Assembly (NCBI GenBank): GCA_907163345.1
Contig: CAJQUN010000061.1
Coordinates: 124,001-188,000 of the forward strand
Source: Haberlea rhodopensis
Taxonomy: Eukaryota > Streptophyta > Magnoliopsida > Lamiales > Gesneriaceae
Reading direction: 5' to 3'
Length of the DNA stretch: 64,000 nucleotides
The position numbers and the translations under genes are program-made. How positions within the stretch are numbered: the stretch's first letter is position 1; every line of letters begins with the position of its first letter. Below are positions 35,678 to 46,690 of this stretch, in pieces. The notes under the pieces were generated by a model, which was not told the origin of the DNA, ran no database searches, and saw only the letters and a program-made list of their open reading frames with translations.

Positions 35678-36409
35678 TTACAAGCACTGCATATTCGCGC
35701 CGCCATTAGCAGAATCAGATGAATCCCCGTTATTGAAATCCATCAACGTTATCCACTGTTGAATATCCTCTTCCCCGATCTTCCCCACTGCCCGCAAATC
35801 TTTCTGATCAGACCCATTCTCAATCACTTCATTTTTATTTCCATGCAGAGCGGCCGCCGGTGGCCCAGCGGAAGAAGTTGAAGTGGAACCGGAAGTGTAA
35901 TCCGCCATAGGGAAATTCAGTTTCGCTCTGAATCCCCGGAACTCGATTGCCGCCTTATCATAAGCCCGAGCCGCCTCCTCCCCAGTCTTGAACGTCCCCA
36001 GCCACACCCGAGCCGCCTTACGAGGGTCCCTTATCTCCGCCGCCCATTTCCCCCACGGCCTCTGCCGAACACCCCTGTAATTCTTCTTCCCACTCACCTT
36101 CTTCTTCCTCGCCGCAGTTTTTAAACCAACCTTCTTCTCTCCATCAAAGAAATGGCATCCCAAGCAACCCTTTATGCTGCAGAACCTGCAGGTTTCCATA
36201 TATTCGGAAACAGTCACTAATCCAGAGGAAGACGAAGAATATCTATCGAAATGCGAAGAAATCTTGAAATCTTGAACTGGGATAGCGTCGGAATCACCTC
36301 CGGTTATCACATTCTGCAAGGCTGCCACCATGATTGCAACTTCCTCCTCGGCGGTCAGCCGCGGCGGAGGAGGTGGAAGCAACTCCGGCACGTGGCTGTG
36401 GTATCTCAT
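35678..36409 (-). CDS. ERF109: ERF109/RRTF1-like AP2/ERF transcription factor
   Basis: A single exon of 243 residues. The AP2 domain (about residues 110-169) reads YRGVRQRPWGKWAAEIRDP with Ala14 and Asp19, marking the ERF rather than DREB class. Residues 74-85 are CRFCSIKGCLGC, the CX2CX4CX2C motif of ERF group X. The N-terminus has RLTAEEEVAIMVAALQNVI and the acidic tail has MDFNNGDSSDSAN; both recur in ERF109/RRTF1. Family role: a nuclear regulator rapidly induced by wounding, jasmonate and redox stress. An upstream in-frame Met at 36508 was rejected because a TATA box (36486-36493) lies between it and this start. Confidence 0.95.
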   Translation of the reverse strand: MRYHSHVPELLPPPPPRLTAEEEVAIMVAALQNVITGGDSDAIPVQDFKISSHFDRYSSSSSGLVTVSEYMETCRFCSIKGCLGCHFFDGEKKVGLKTAARKKKVSGKKNYRGVRQRPWGKWAAEIRDPRKAARVWLGTFKTGEEAARAYDKAAIEFRGFRAKLNFPMADYTSGSTSTSSAGPPAAALHGNKNEVIENGSDQKDLRAVGKIGEEDIQQWITLMDFNNGDSSDSANGGANMQCL

Positions 36410-36485
36410 CTGACTGCTGATTTCCACAAATTTCTCCTGTTTGACTCTCTTCGTTTGACATGAAGCGGAAGTAAAAGGGAAGCAA

Positions 36486-36493
36486 TATATATA
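36486..36493 (-). promoter_or_regulatory. TATA box of the ERF109-like gene
   Basis: TATATATA, 77 bp upstream of the chosen start codon. A G-box CACGTG lies further upstream at 36539-36544. Confidence 0.65.
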
Positions 36494-36544
36494 CGACCAT
36501 GCACACAAGTTTTACACGGGATTGATTGTTAGTAATGGCACGTG

Positions 36545-37250
36545 GGGATTATTATTATTTGGATAATCGGGTCGGTTTAAAGATGACGTGGACGTATTTG
36601 ATGAGCTGGCAATGTTAGCTAGCAATGAGTTGATGTTCACATTGTAATTTTGACGGGTCAAGGATACTATGACGTATTCTCTTACAAAAGCTGGTACATC
36701 AGAGATTGAAATGGGCCAGAATAATGGACTGTGTTAATCATAAAATTATTGGATTCGGCCCATTAATATTAGACGTAAGCTGTATACATTTTATGTTGGG
36801 GTACTTACTGGCTAGTGCCAGTTGATGAAACATAAATCACTTTAGTCGATCAAAAAAAATTAAGTTTACATATGTCTATTTTAGGTAAAATTACAAAAAG
36901 TGCCACGGTGCTTCTTCTTCAATGATCAACCTTCAATTAACCCATTTTTCCTCCATCTTCTTATTCTCTCGTCAAATCCATTCATCACAAAGCATCATTC
37001 CAAATATATATATATATTATCAACTCCACGTTCATGGAAGTCAATGCGCGATGTACACTGCTACGAAACTCGAAAACCTTAGCAATTAGCGGATCTGAAT
37101 TCAGCTCCGACGATAGGAAAATCTTGATCAACTAAACAACGGCCAACATCAGCCTCAGGCGCGATGAAAGGCGGCGGCTGCTCATCCTCTTTGGAACCCT
37201 AACAATCTTTCAAATCTGATTTCAAAACTTTCAGATATGATTTTAGAACG
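36545..37250. other. upstream region of the ERF gene, no further gene
   Basis: Contains TGACGTGG near 36583 (ACGT-core, bZIP-type). No coding similarity was found. From about 36885 the sequence may already belong to an unclassified repeat that continues into the minisatellite. Confidence 0.45.
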
Positions 37251-37259
37251 TACAACATC

Positions 37260-38060
37260 ATTACATAAATAGTGCATGACCATGTTAAATAATCGTGCAC
37301 CAGCATGTTAAAAAATCGTGCACCCGCTTTACAAAAATCGTGAACCCCCATAACAAAAAATCATGCACCCAATTGCAAAAATTATCCAGCAAATGTTAAA
37401 AAATCGGGCATGTTAAAAAAATCATGCACCACAATGTTTTAAATCGTGCACCATCATGTTAAATAATCAGGTACCAACATGTTAAAAAATCATGTTTATG
37501 CACGATTGAGTTAAGATGCACGATTGAATTGAATTGAAGATACACGATTGAATCTATTGTTTTATGCACGATTAGTAGTGTTTGTTGTGCACTATTATTT
37601 TAGTTTGTTGTGCACGATTAGTTTATGTACTAATATATGAGGAGTTTGAGTTAAGATGCACAATTGAATTTGTTGATTTATGCACGATTAGTAGTGTTTG
37701 TTGTGCAAGATTATTTTAGTTTGTTGTGCAAGATTATTTTATGAACGATTGAATTGTTGATTTATGCACGATTATGTTTGAAGATGCTTGATTGAGTTTG
37801 TTGGTTTATGCACGGTTAAAGTTGTTGGTTTATGCACGATTATTTTACTTTGTTGTGCACGATTAGTTTATGTACTAATGTATGAGGGGTTTGAGTTAAG
37901 ATGCACGATTGAATTTCTTGGTTGTATGCATGATTAGTAGTGTTTGTTGTGCACGATTATTTTAGTTTGTTGTGCACGATTAGTTTATGCACGATTTTTA
38001 TTCATTGGTGCACGATTTTTTGTACATTTGTGCACGATTTTTTGTACACTGTTGTACGAT
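37260..38060. repeat. minisatellite with inverted polarity (TGCACGATT / AATCGTGCA)
   Basis: From about 37280 to 37480, units of about 20-30 bp read ATGTTAAAAAATCGTGCACC. From about 37495 to 38060, units read TGCACGATTAGTAGTGTTTG and TTGTTGTGCACGATTATTTT, the opposite polarity of the same core. A short piece of the right-hand type also occurs at about 34935-34985. Confidence 0.85.
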
Positions 38061-38473
38061 TTTTGACGTGTTAGTGCACTTAATTTTATTGTAGCAACAC
38101 TATTCACGAGCAGTTCAAAATCCAAAATATTATTCTGAAAAATCAAAAGATTATCAAAACCCAAACCATCTGCATAAAAATCCATATCTTTCACTGGTGC
38201 CCCCAACCCCCATCGAAGTCATAAATTCATATTCAAAATCAAATTAAAATCAAACATGCAAATGTTCAACTCATAAGGATTTGCAAGCCACATATTTTCG
38301 CGCATATGATTTCAAGCGGATGGGAAGATGATTCACGCAGATGGATTGGAGAATTTAGGCAGATGATTTCGCGAAGGTACGCCACCAGCTCCATATAAAA
38401 TTTTAGGATTTATTGAAGATTCCCCTAGTGCAAGATCCGCCGGCTACGACGGTCGATTGTAATTGTTGGTTGT

Positions 38474-38640
38474 GGGAGGGATGAGTTTAAGAATGTGGTG
38501 GAGACAGTGGAGACATATTCTCTTGGAGATGGGTGGGAGGGATGAGTTTAAGAATGTGATGGAGACGGTGGAGACATATGCTCTTGGAGATGGGCGGGAG
38601 GGATGAGTTTAAGAATGTGGTGGAGACGGTGGAAGGGTTT
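38474..38640 (+). repeat. three tandem 60 bp units
   Basis: GGGAGGGATGAGTTTAAGAA starts at 38474, 38535 and 38595, each followed by GTGGAGACATAT-type sequence; the third unit is truncated. Confidence 0.92.
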
Positions 38641-39066
38641 TTTAATAAGAAGAAAATACCTAATAGATTACAAGTTTAAAAAATGGACATATTGAAGAAA
38701 AGTTTAAAAATGGATACTGTTAAGAAAGTTTTTTCCTTGGATTTAGTTGAATTATTGTTTTGTTATTGATACTTTTTACAATTTCATCTTTTATGTTTAT
38801 ATTTTTTTTTTGTTGCAATCATTAATATAATATTTTGGGGGACGATTTTTTAAAGATTGTTTATTATAGTTATAATGTGCTTTTTAATATGATTATTTTA
38901 TGTATAATTAGTTTATAAATTATCACGAGTTAGAATATTTATTGTAGTAGATGTATATGTGTGGTATTATAAAATATGTGACTGTTTTTGTGTATTTATC
39001 TTGTGGATTTCCATTCTAATACGTGATTTACAAAATATTTAAAGATATTTTTGGCAACCGACTGAT
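38641..39066. other. AT-rich intergenic DNA
   Basis: No gene or repeat boundary recognised. Confidence 0.5.
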
Positions 39067-40019
39067 TGATATTAGAGAATAAATAATAAGTTTGTTCAAT
39101 GTAATATCCCCAAAATGGTTATATGTTTATGTGTTAACATATATGATTATGTTATGGTTAAGGGTGGTGGTGCATTTAAATTGGGGGTTATGATTATGTT
39201 ATGATGATGTGATTTAGGGGGCATGTTGGGTGTTTTAAGGGATATATTAATTAAGTAAAGTTATAAATATCGAGTGAGGATATTTTAATACATCATACTA
39301 AATACCGGGACACAATTAAACACCACATGACCACCCCAACCCACACCACCCCCTACTCGGCCACCTCCCCTCCCCCACTTGTTTAACCCACTACCCCACT
39401 TGGCAACCCATGCCCCTACACCCCCTCTTCAATCATCATTTCAATCAACCCTCCTCCCACCTTCCTTCTCATCCTTCTCTCCTCTCCATTTTCGTCCCAG
39501 AGAAGCAGCATTTAGGCAAGGAGAAGCTTGGTAGGAGTGTTCAAAGATCTTGCAAAAAGAGGAGCAAAAAGAGAGGGGTAAGTGGGTACTCTGTTTTCTG
39601 GGTTTTTGTTCGAGTTTGGGTTTTGTGGTGATGTTTTCATGCATGCTAAGTATAGGTTTGGTCGAAACCTTGGTGTGAGTACTTGCATGGAAGTATTTTG
39701 TAGCCCATAGCATGTTTGTTCGAGCATGGTACATGTTTTATGTATTAGATTTCTTGTTAAAAAAGATGTGCCCGAAAATCTGGGCAAGATTATAAATGCC
39801 CTGTTTTTCTGTGAATTTGGATGAGTATTGAAGTTTATGAAGATGTTATGATGCATGCTAGCTTAGATTTTATTAAATCTTCGATTTGAGTACATGTATG
39901 GAAGTTTTATGAAGCTGTTGGCATGTTTGTTCAGGCATTTTATATGTGTTATGAAGTGGTTTGAATGGTATGAAATGAGGTGGTCGAAAATCTGGGAAAT
40001 CCTGATTTTTTCACTGCTC

Positions 40020-40236
40020 GATCGATCGAGATTTTTGTCCCGATCGATCGAGCGAGGCAGAACGTTGGGTATAAGTTTTGAAAGTCAGGGACCGATCGAT
40101 CGAAGGATTTACCGATCGATCGGTGAGACTTGTCGATCGATCGATTTTTCCTTCCGATCGATCGATCGAGGCAGAGTGCTTGGGCACTGTTTTAGCATGT
40201 TTTCTCGATCGATCGAGATTTTGGTGCCGATCGATC
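40020..40236. repeat. GATCGATC palindrome array (5' LTR)
   Basis: Exact cores start at 40020, 40042, 40094, 40114, 40135, 40156, 40207 and 40229, with one overlapping copy at 40160. Spacing is 22, 52, 20, 21, 21, 51 and 22 bp. Several clusters are followed by GAGGCAGAAC or GAGGCAGAG. Outer pairs at 22 bp flank a central four-core block. Confidence 0.95.
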
Positions 40237-40528
40237 GAGAGAGGCAGAACCTTGACAATTTTTTTTAATTGAATTATTTTGAAGAATTGATTATGATTCT
40301 TGTATTGGTGCCTAATATTGTATTATGTGGTTGTGTAGAACCATCCCAGGTACCAGCACAGTCAAGGAGATAAAGTCTGCTGACTCGTCCTCCTTTTGAA
40401 AAGGTACGTAAGAGACGTACGGGCATCGGACGGTAAAACACACCTCTATACTATGACTATGCATTTATCGCATGAGTATTTACGATGAAATAATGATGTT
40501 TATATGATGTTTATTTAATGATACGATA

Positions 40529-40770
40529 TTTATGATTGGGTAAGATGCCCATATGGTAAGATGTCATACGATGTTTATGATTGGGTAAGATGCCCATATG
40601 GTAAGATGACATACGATGTTTATGATTGGGTAAGATGCCCATATGGTAAGAGCCATACGATGTCTATGATTGGGTAAGATGCCCATATGGTAAGATGCCA
40701 TACGATGTCTATGATTGGGTAAGATGTCCATATGGTAAGACGTCATACGATAGGGTAAGATGCACATATG
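40529..40770 (+). repeat. 45 bp tandem repeats in 5' LTR (5 units)
   Basis: Units read TTTATGATTGGGTAAGATGC then CCATATGGTAAGATGACATA. There are five full units plus a partial one. The 3' LTR has four (46490-46690). Confidence 0.93.
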
Positions 40771-41199
40771 CATGAATATAAATCAGGGACAACAAAAAGA
40801 AGTTAACGAATAACCAGCAAGTTTACTTAACTAAGATTTCATGCATTTACTGTTATGTTTTTTATATGATGTTAAGTAAGGATGTATATGCTCATGATGT
40901 GTTGTCCCTGTAGGTACGCTTTTGGACTGAAGGGCTAAGGGTCGGGTTGAGACAGTGAGCTAAAGGAGCACAAGGAGGGATAAGAAGGATGTTATGATTA
41001 GTATCTACTCTAGGAGTAGTGTAAATCTAAATGTTATCATTCAGTTATGGGAATGTAACTGATAAGTTTTTGAAGTTTTAATTTTTGGCCTGTAATCCTA
41101 ATAGCTCACGTAACAACCGGAACTCTAAGAGGTCCTTAATACATGTTTAGTACATTTTATGTTATTAATCACTGTCAAGGTAGGAAGACCCTACATTAG

Positions 41200-41212
41200 T
41201 GGTATCAGAGCA
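41200..41212 (+). other. primer binding site, initiator tRNA-Met type
   Basis: TGGTATCAGAGCA lies 4 bp after the LTR end, complementary to the 3' end of plant initiator tRNA-Met as in most gypsy and copia elements. Confidence 0.92.
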
Positions 41213-41401
41213 GTGGTTAGATAACCCGGGAATGAGTGAAGGGTAGCCTTAGCAATAAGTTAGCTATGTGCTTACTTTTAAATATGTTTTATATGTATGT
41301 TGCATATGAAGTATATGATGTCATACTAACATGTTTTGTTTCTCTAACGATGTATTATATGAACTATTTTTGGGTATTGTTGTTAACCCTTGTGTTGCAG
41401 T

Positions 41402-42366
41402 ATGGCAGCAAATGTGGAAGTAGGTGATGCTATTAGCGTCAATGCAAGTGCTGGGGCGTACAAATCCCCTACCACCGCCAGCCTTAGGCGAGGAACCCTC
41501 AGCAGCAGTTATTACCTGGGGAGTTGAGCTTGGCTCAGTTCTTGGCATACCGACCCCCGGTGTTCGAGGGAACTGAAACAGGGTAATTGGCTGAAGAGTG
41601 GCTAGAGAGGATGGAACAGATTTTTGTGGCAACTCCGTGTGCGAAGTCCGCATGGATCAGATTAGCGGAGTTCCAACTGTCTAAGAAAGCATTGATGTGG
41701 TGGAAGACCACAGTGGTAGAGCAAGAGGCTCAGGGACAGGAAATTAATTGGAAGCTGTTCAGAACTCGGTTTCTGACCTGCTATTTTTCAGCTGCTGCAC
41801 GACAGGCTAAGGAGGATGAGTTTACTAACTTAAAGCAAGGTACCATGCCAGTATCGGACTATGCTCTTCATTATTGTTCCTTACTCCGATATGTGCCCCA
41901 TATTGCTGCGAATACCCAGGCAAAGATGAGGAGCTTCATGAAAGGCTTGAGGCCTGAACTGTATGACAGGGTGGTTACTTATGGCCCTGCTTGTTTCGAT
42001 GACGCCCTGTCACGGGCCGAGCTAGCCGAACTGGGAGTTGGCATATCCTGATGCAGTGCCACCTCCAGCACCCCCTCAGAAATCCACTTCTGACAATTTG
42101 AGGCCGAGGGGTGATCAGTTCAAGCCAAGGGGGAACGCATCGGCTTCGAGATTCAGTGGTAAGAGGCCTGCGAATCGTTGGAAAGGAAATCGTAGGAACG
42201 ATGCCCCATCTGGAAGAGGGCAGTCTCAGGGAGACAGATTCGGGAAGGTCCAGTGCACTCTTTTTGGGCAACCACATTTGGCGAAGGACTGTGTAGGATG
42301 TTATGTTTGTGGCGACAAAGGCCACTTTGCTCGGCAGTGTCCCAACAGGGGAAGGGAACAGAACTC
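41402..42366 (+). pseudogene. gypsy gag with zinc knuckle, frame-broken
   Basis: ATG at 41402 follows TTGTGTTGCAG, a good splice acceptor. The early part carries stops and shifts. The retrotransposon gag domain is then open (41587-42051: EEWLERMEQIFVATPC, KKALMWWKTTV, FMKGLRPELYDRV, FDDALSRAELAEL). A frameshift near 42038 moves to the frame holding the CCHC knuckle CYVCGDKGHFARQC (about 42301-42342). Gag normally packages element RNA into cytoplasmic particles. Confidence 0.92.
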
Positions 42367-45306
42367 TGTGGGGAGGCCTACGGACAGAGCAGCACATCAC
42401 AGACCACCTTTTGCACCGAGGCAGTATGGAGGTCAGCCCATGGTGCCACCTCAGGGGCAGGTTTATGCTTTGACGAGGGAGCAGGCTACAGCGGCTCCGG
42501 AGGAGGTTATAGCGGGTACGTGCCTTTTATTTACGCACCCTGCTTTTATATTGATAGACACAGGTGCGTCACACTCTTTTGTGTCGACGAGTTTTGTGGA
42601 AAGGCACCACATATGCACTTCTCCGTCGCCCATGCCTCTGGTGATCTCGACACCCGTTGGAAGAAGTTTGATTGCTGATCAGATTGTCTATGAATGCCTC
42701 ATTTATTTTGAGGGCAATGAGCTGAGGTTAGACTTGATTGTTCTGGGAATGTCGGACTTCGATTGCATTATAGGCATTGATGTTTTGAACAAGTATCAGG
42801 AAGTGGTGGACTGCAGACAGAGGACTGTCCGGTTCAGATCTGATTTGGGAGTCCAGTGGACATTCTATGGGGATGGTTCCCGTTCAAAGATTCTGTTGAT
42901 ATCTGCTGTCAAGATGGCACATTTATTGGAACGAGGCCATATGGGATATCTGATCTATGCTGTTGATGTTACTGGAAAGAAGGAAGACTTGAAAGTCGAG
43001 GATGTGCCCGTAGTGGCGGAGTTCCCTGATGTTTTTCCGGAGGAGATCCCCGGATTCCCACCGACGAGAGAGGTCGAGTTTGGGATTGAGTTACTACCAG
43101 AGACGTCTGCCATTTCTCGTGCCCCATATAGGATGGCACCAGCAGAGCTAAGGGAGTTAAAGACTCAGTTGCAAGAGCTCCTTGATAAGGGCTACATGCG
43201 CCCTAGCGTATCGCCCTAGGGTGCGCTTGTTTTGTTTGTTAAGCAGAATGATGGATCGATGCGTCTATGCATTGACTATAGGCAACTGAATAAGGCTACA
43301 GTAAAAAACAAGTATCCACTTCCGAGGATCGATGACTTGTTTGATCAGTTGCAGGGTACGAGGCTCTACAGTAAGATCGATCTGAGATCGGGTTATCATC
43401 AGATTCGAGTAAGGGAGGATGATGTTCAGAAGACGGCTTTCAGGACGAGATATGGGCACTATGAATTCCTGGTCATGCCTTTTGGGGTGACAAATGCCCC
43501 AGCTGTCTTCATGAGTTTGATGAACAGGGTATTCCAGCCATATTTGGATCGGTTCGTCATAGTTTTCATTGACGATATACTCATCTACTCCCGGACTGAA
43601 GAAGAACACGCGGAGCACTTGAGGACAGTACTCCAGATCCTCAGGGATCATCAGTTATATGCAAAGCTCAGCAAGTGCGAGTTCTGCTTGAGCAGCGTGG
43701 TATTTTTAGGCCATGTCATATCTAGCAGTGGGATATCTGTGGATCCCAGGAAGATTGAAGCTGTGATGGAGTGGGTTGCACCCACTTCTGTACCTGAGAT
43801 ACGGAGTTTTCTCGGTTTGGCAGGATATTACCGACGTTTTGTCGAGGGTTTTTCAAAGATTGCCAAAGCCTGACACAACTGACTCAGAAAGGAGTCCCCT
43901 TTTATTGGTCTGAGGCTTGTGAGGAAAGCTTCCAAGAGCTGAAGCGTCGTTTGACTACAGCGCCTGTGTTGGTGATTCCGTCTGAGAATAAGAGGTTCGC
44001 CTTATATACGGATGCGTCACTGCAGGGTTTGGGCTGTGTATTGATGCAAGATAAGCATGTGGTAGCTTATGCATCGAGGCAGTTGAAGCCACATGAGGCT
44101 AGGTACCCAGTGCATGATTTGGAACTGGCGGCCATCATTTTTGCCTTGAAGATTTGGAGGCATTACTTGTATGGTACGTCTTTCACTATATATACGGACC
44201 ATAAGAGCCTGGAGTTCTTATTCACTCAGGTAGAGTTGAATATGCGGCAAAGAAGGTGGATGGATCTACTCAAGGACTATGACTGTGAGATTGAGTACCA
44301 TCCTGGTAAAGCGAACTTGATAGCAGACGCCTTAAGTCGGAAGGTGAAGAGTACTACTGAGGATGCTATGTGTCTGTCGGCTTTGATGACTTCTTACTGC
44401 CATCTGGGCTATGATTTTGATGTGGACACGTCGCCAGTGCGAGTGTCGACCTTATTGGCTGAGCCAGACATATTTGAGGCGATCAGGAAGGCTCAGAGGT
44501 CGGATGATGAGGTTCAGAGGTGGACATCATTGGTACTTCAGGGTCAGCCATCCAAGTTCAGAGTGGCTGAGGATGATTCCTTGAGACTGGGCAACCGATG
44601 GGTAGTCCCAGATACACCAGAGTTGCGTAGAGGAATATTGGAGCGAGCTCACAGTAGTCGGTTCAGTATCCACCCAGGAGGAAGGAAGATGTACAAGGAC
44701 CTATGCGGTCAATTCTGGTGGAGACGCATAAAGCGTGAGGTGGTCGCTTTTGTTAAAAGATGTTTGAACTGCCAGCAGGTAAAGGCAGAGAGACAGAGGC
44801 CTGGTGGCGAGCTGAAGAGCTTAGAGGTACCCGAATGGAAGTGGGAGCATATCTCTATGGACTTTGTGACCCACTTGCCAAGGACGGCCTCAGGATTTGA
44901 TGCGATCTGGGTGATCGTAGATAGGCTGACGAAGGTGGCTCATTTCATCCCTTATTGTATGTCCTTTACATACTTGAAGATGGCTCAGATGTATATACGG
45001 GATGTGGTGAAGTTACATGGCATTCCAGTCTCGATTGTGTCTGATAGAGACCCAAGGTTTACTTCACATTTTTGGGAGGGTCTCCAGGCAGCTTTGAGCA
45101 CAGAGGTAAGACTGAGAACAGCTTATCACCCTCAGACAGACGGCCAGACAGAACGTACCATTCAGATGCTCGAAGACATGTTGAGGGCATGTGTTTTGGA
45201 GTTTGATACTCTATGGCAGGATTCTCTGGCACTGGTGGAGTTCTCCTATAATAACAGTTACCAGGCGAGCATTCAAATGTCTCCTTTTGAAGCTCTGTAC
45301 GGATGA
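42367..45306 (+). pseudogene. gypsy pol: protease, RT, RNase H, truncated integrase
   Basis: The protease motif LIDTGASHSFVS is near 42550. RT follows with LCIDYRQLNKATVKNKYPLP, KIDLRSGYHQIRV, FLVMPFGVTNAPAVFM and the active-site FIDDILIYS. RNase H has LYTDASLQGLGCVLMQ and ADALSRK. Integrase has the HHCC-zone CLNCQQVKAE, the core WEHISMDFVTHLP, and DRDPRFTSHFWEGLQ. It stops at SPFEALYG where the deletion joins LTR DNA. Breaks: a TAG replaces an expected Trp codon after RPSVSP (43217-43219), and a one-base loss follows FSKIAKA near 43870. Nothing functional remains as one polyprotein. Confidence 0.95.
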
Positions 45307-45987
45307 CGATGTAGGTCACCGCACTCGGCCACCTCCCCTCCCCCACTTGTTTAACCCACTACCCCACTTGGCAACCCATGCCCCTACACCCCCTCTTCAA
45401 TCATCATTTCAATCAACCCTCCTCCCACCTTCCTTCTCCTCCTTCTCTCCTCTCCATTTTCGTCCTAGAGAAGCAGCATTTAGGTAAGGAGAAGCTTGGT
45501 AGGAGTGTTCAAAGATCTTGCAAAAAGAGGAGCAAAAAGAGAGGGGTAAGTGGGTACTCTGTTTTCTGGGTTTTTGTTCGAGTTTGGGTTTTGTGGTGAT
45601 GTTTTCATGCATGCTAAGTATAGGTTTGGTCGAAACCTTGGTGTGAGTACTTGCATGGAAGTATTTTGTAGCCCATAGCATGTTTGTTCGAGCATGGTAC
45701 ATGTTTATGTATTAGATTTCTTGTTAGGAAAAGATATGCCCGAAAATCTGGGCAAGATTATAAATGCCCTGTTTTTCTGTGAATTTGGATGAGTATTGAA
45801 GTTTATGAAGATGTTATGATGCATGCTAGCTTAGATTTTATTAAATCTTCGATTTGAGTACATGCGGAAGTTTTATGAAGCTATTGGCATGTTTGTTCAT
45901 GCATTTTATATGTGTTATGAAGTGATTTGAATGGTATGAAATGAGGTGCTCGAAAATCTGGGAAATCCTGATTTTTTCAGAGTGCTC

Positions 45988-46203
45988 GATCGATCGAGAT
46001 TTTTGTCCCGATCGATCGAGCGAGGCAGAACGTTGGGTATAAGTTTTGAAAGTCAGGGACCGATCGATCGAAGGATTTACCGATCGATCGGGAGACTTGT
46101 CGATCGATCGATTTTTCCTTCCGATCGATCGATCGAGGCAGAGTGCTTGGGCACTGTTTTAGCATGTTTTCTCGATCGATCGAGATTTTGGTGCCGATCG
46201 ATC
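45988..46203. repeat. GATCGATC palindrome array (3' LTR)
   Basis: Exact cores start at 45988, 46010, 46062, 46082, 46102, 46123, 46174 and 46196, plus an overlapping one at 46127. Spacing is 22, 52, 20, 20, 21, 51 and 22 bp, almost identical to the 5' LTR array. Confidence 0.95.
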
Positions 46204-46489
46204 GAGAGAGGCAGAACCTTGACAATTTTTTTTAATTGAATTATTTTGAAGAATTGATTATGATTCTTGTATTGGTGCCTAATATTGTATTATGTGGTTG
46301 TGTAGAACCATTCTAGGTACCAGCACAGTCAAGGAGATAAAGTCTGTTGACTCCTCCTCCTTTTGAAAAGGTACGTAAGAGACGTACGGGCATCGGACGG
46401 TAAAACACACCTCTATACTATGACTATGCATTTATCGCAGGAGTATTTACGATGAAGTAATGATGTTTATATGATGTTTATTTAATGAT

Positions 46490-46690
46490 ACGATGTTTAT
46501 GATTGGGTAAGATGCCCATATGGTAAGATGACATACGATGTTTATGATTGGGTAAGATGCCCATATGGTAAGATGACATACGATGTCTATGATTGGGTAA
46601 GATGCCCATATGGTAAGATGACATACGATGTTTATGATTGGGTAAGATGCCCATATGGTAAGACGCCATACGATAGGGTAAGATGTCCAT
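46490..46690 (+). repeat. 45 bp tandem repeats in 3' LTR (4 units)
   Basis: The same unit as at 40529-40770 with one copy fewer. Confidence 0.93.

Larger units (their letters stand above)
39100..41195 (+). mobile_element. 5' LTR of the gypsy element
   Basis: A 2,096 bp LTR from TGTAATATCCCC to GGAAGACCCTACA. It has a TATA-like TATAAATA at 39262-39269, a palindrome array at 40020-40236, a splice-donor-like AAG|GTACGTAAG at 40404, 45 bp tandem units at 40529-40770, and CAGGGACAA (40784) facing TTGTCCCTG (40902). Confidence 0.95.

Noticed and set aside
36407..36508. Longer ERF start at 36508 (MCAWSYIYC...)
   Set aside because: The TATA box at 36486-36493 would lie inside the coding region, and the extra residues do not match ERF109-type proteins.
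37260..38060. CRISPR-like array because of regular short repeats
   Set aside because: The units vary in length and polarity, spacers are not unique, and this is a plant nuclear sequence; it is a minisatellite.
39894..40272. Open frames rich in Asp-Arg-Ser-Ile (also at 45946-46239, 26348-26542, 63202-63609)
   Set aside because: These come from translating the GATCGATC arrays inside LTRs. They exist on both strands and lack any other coding sign.
40564..40773. Minus-strand frame with MGILPNHRHRM repeats (also 46478-46696)
   Set aside because: It is a translation of the 45 bp LTR minisatellite, whose length is divisible by three.
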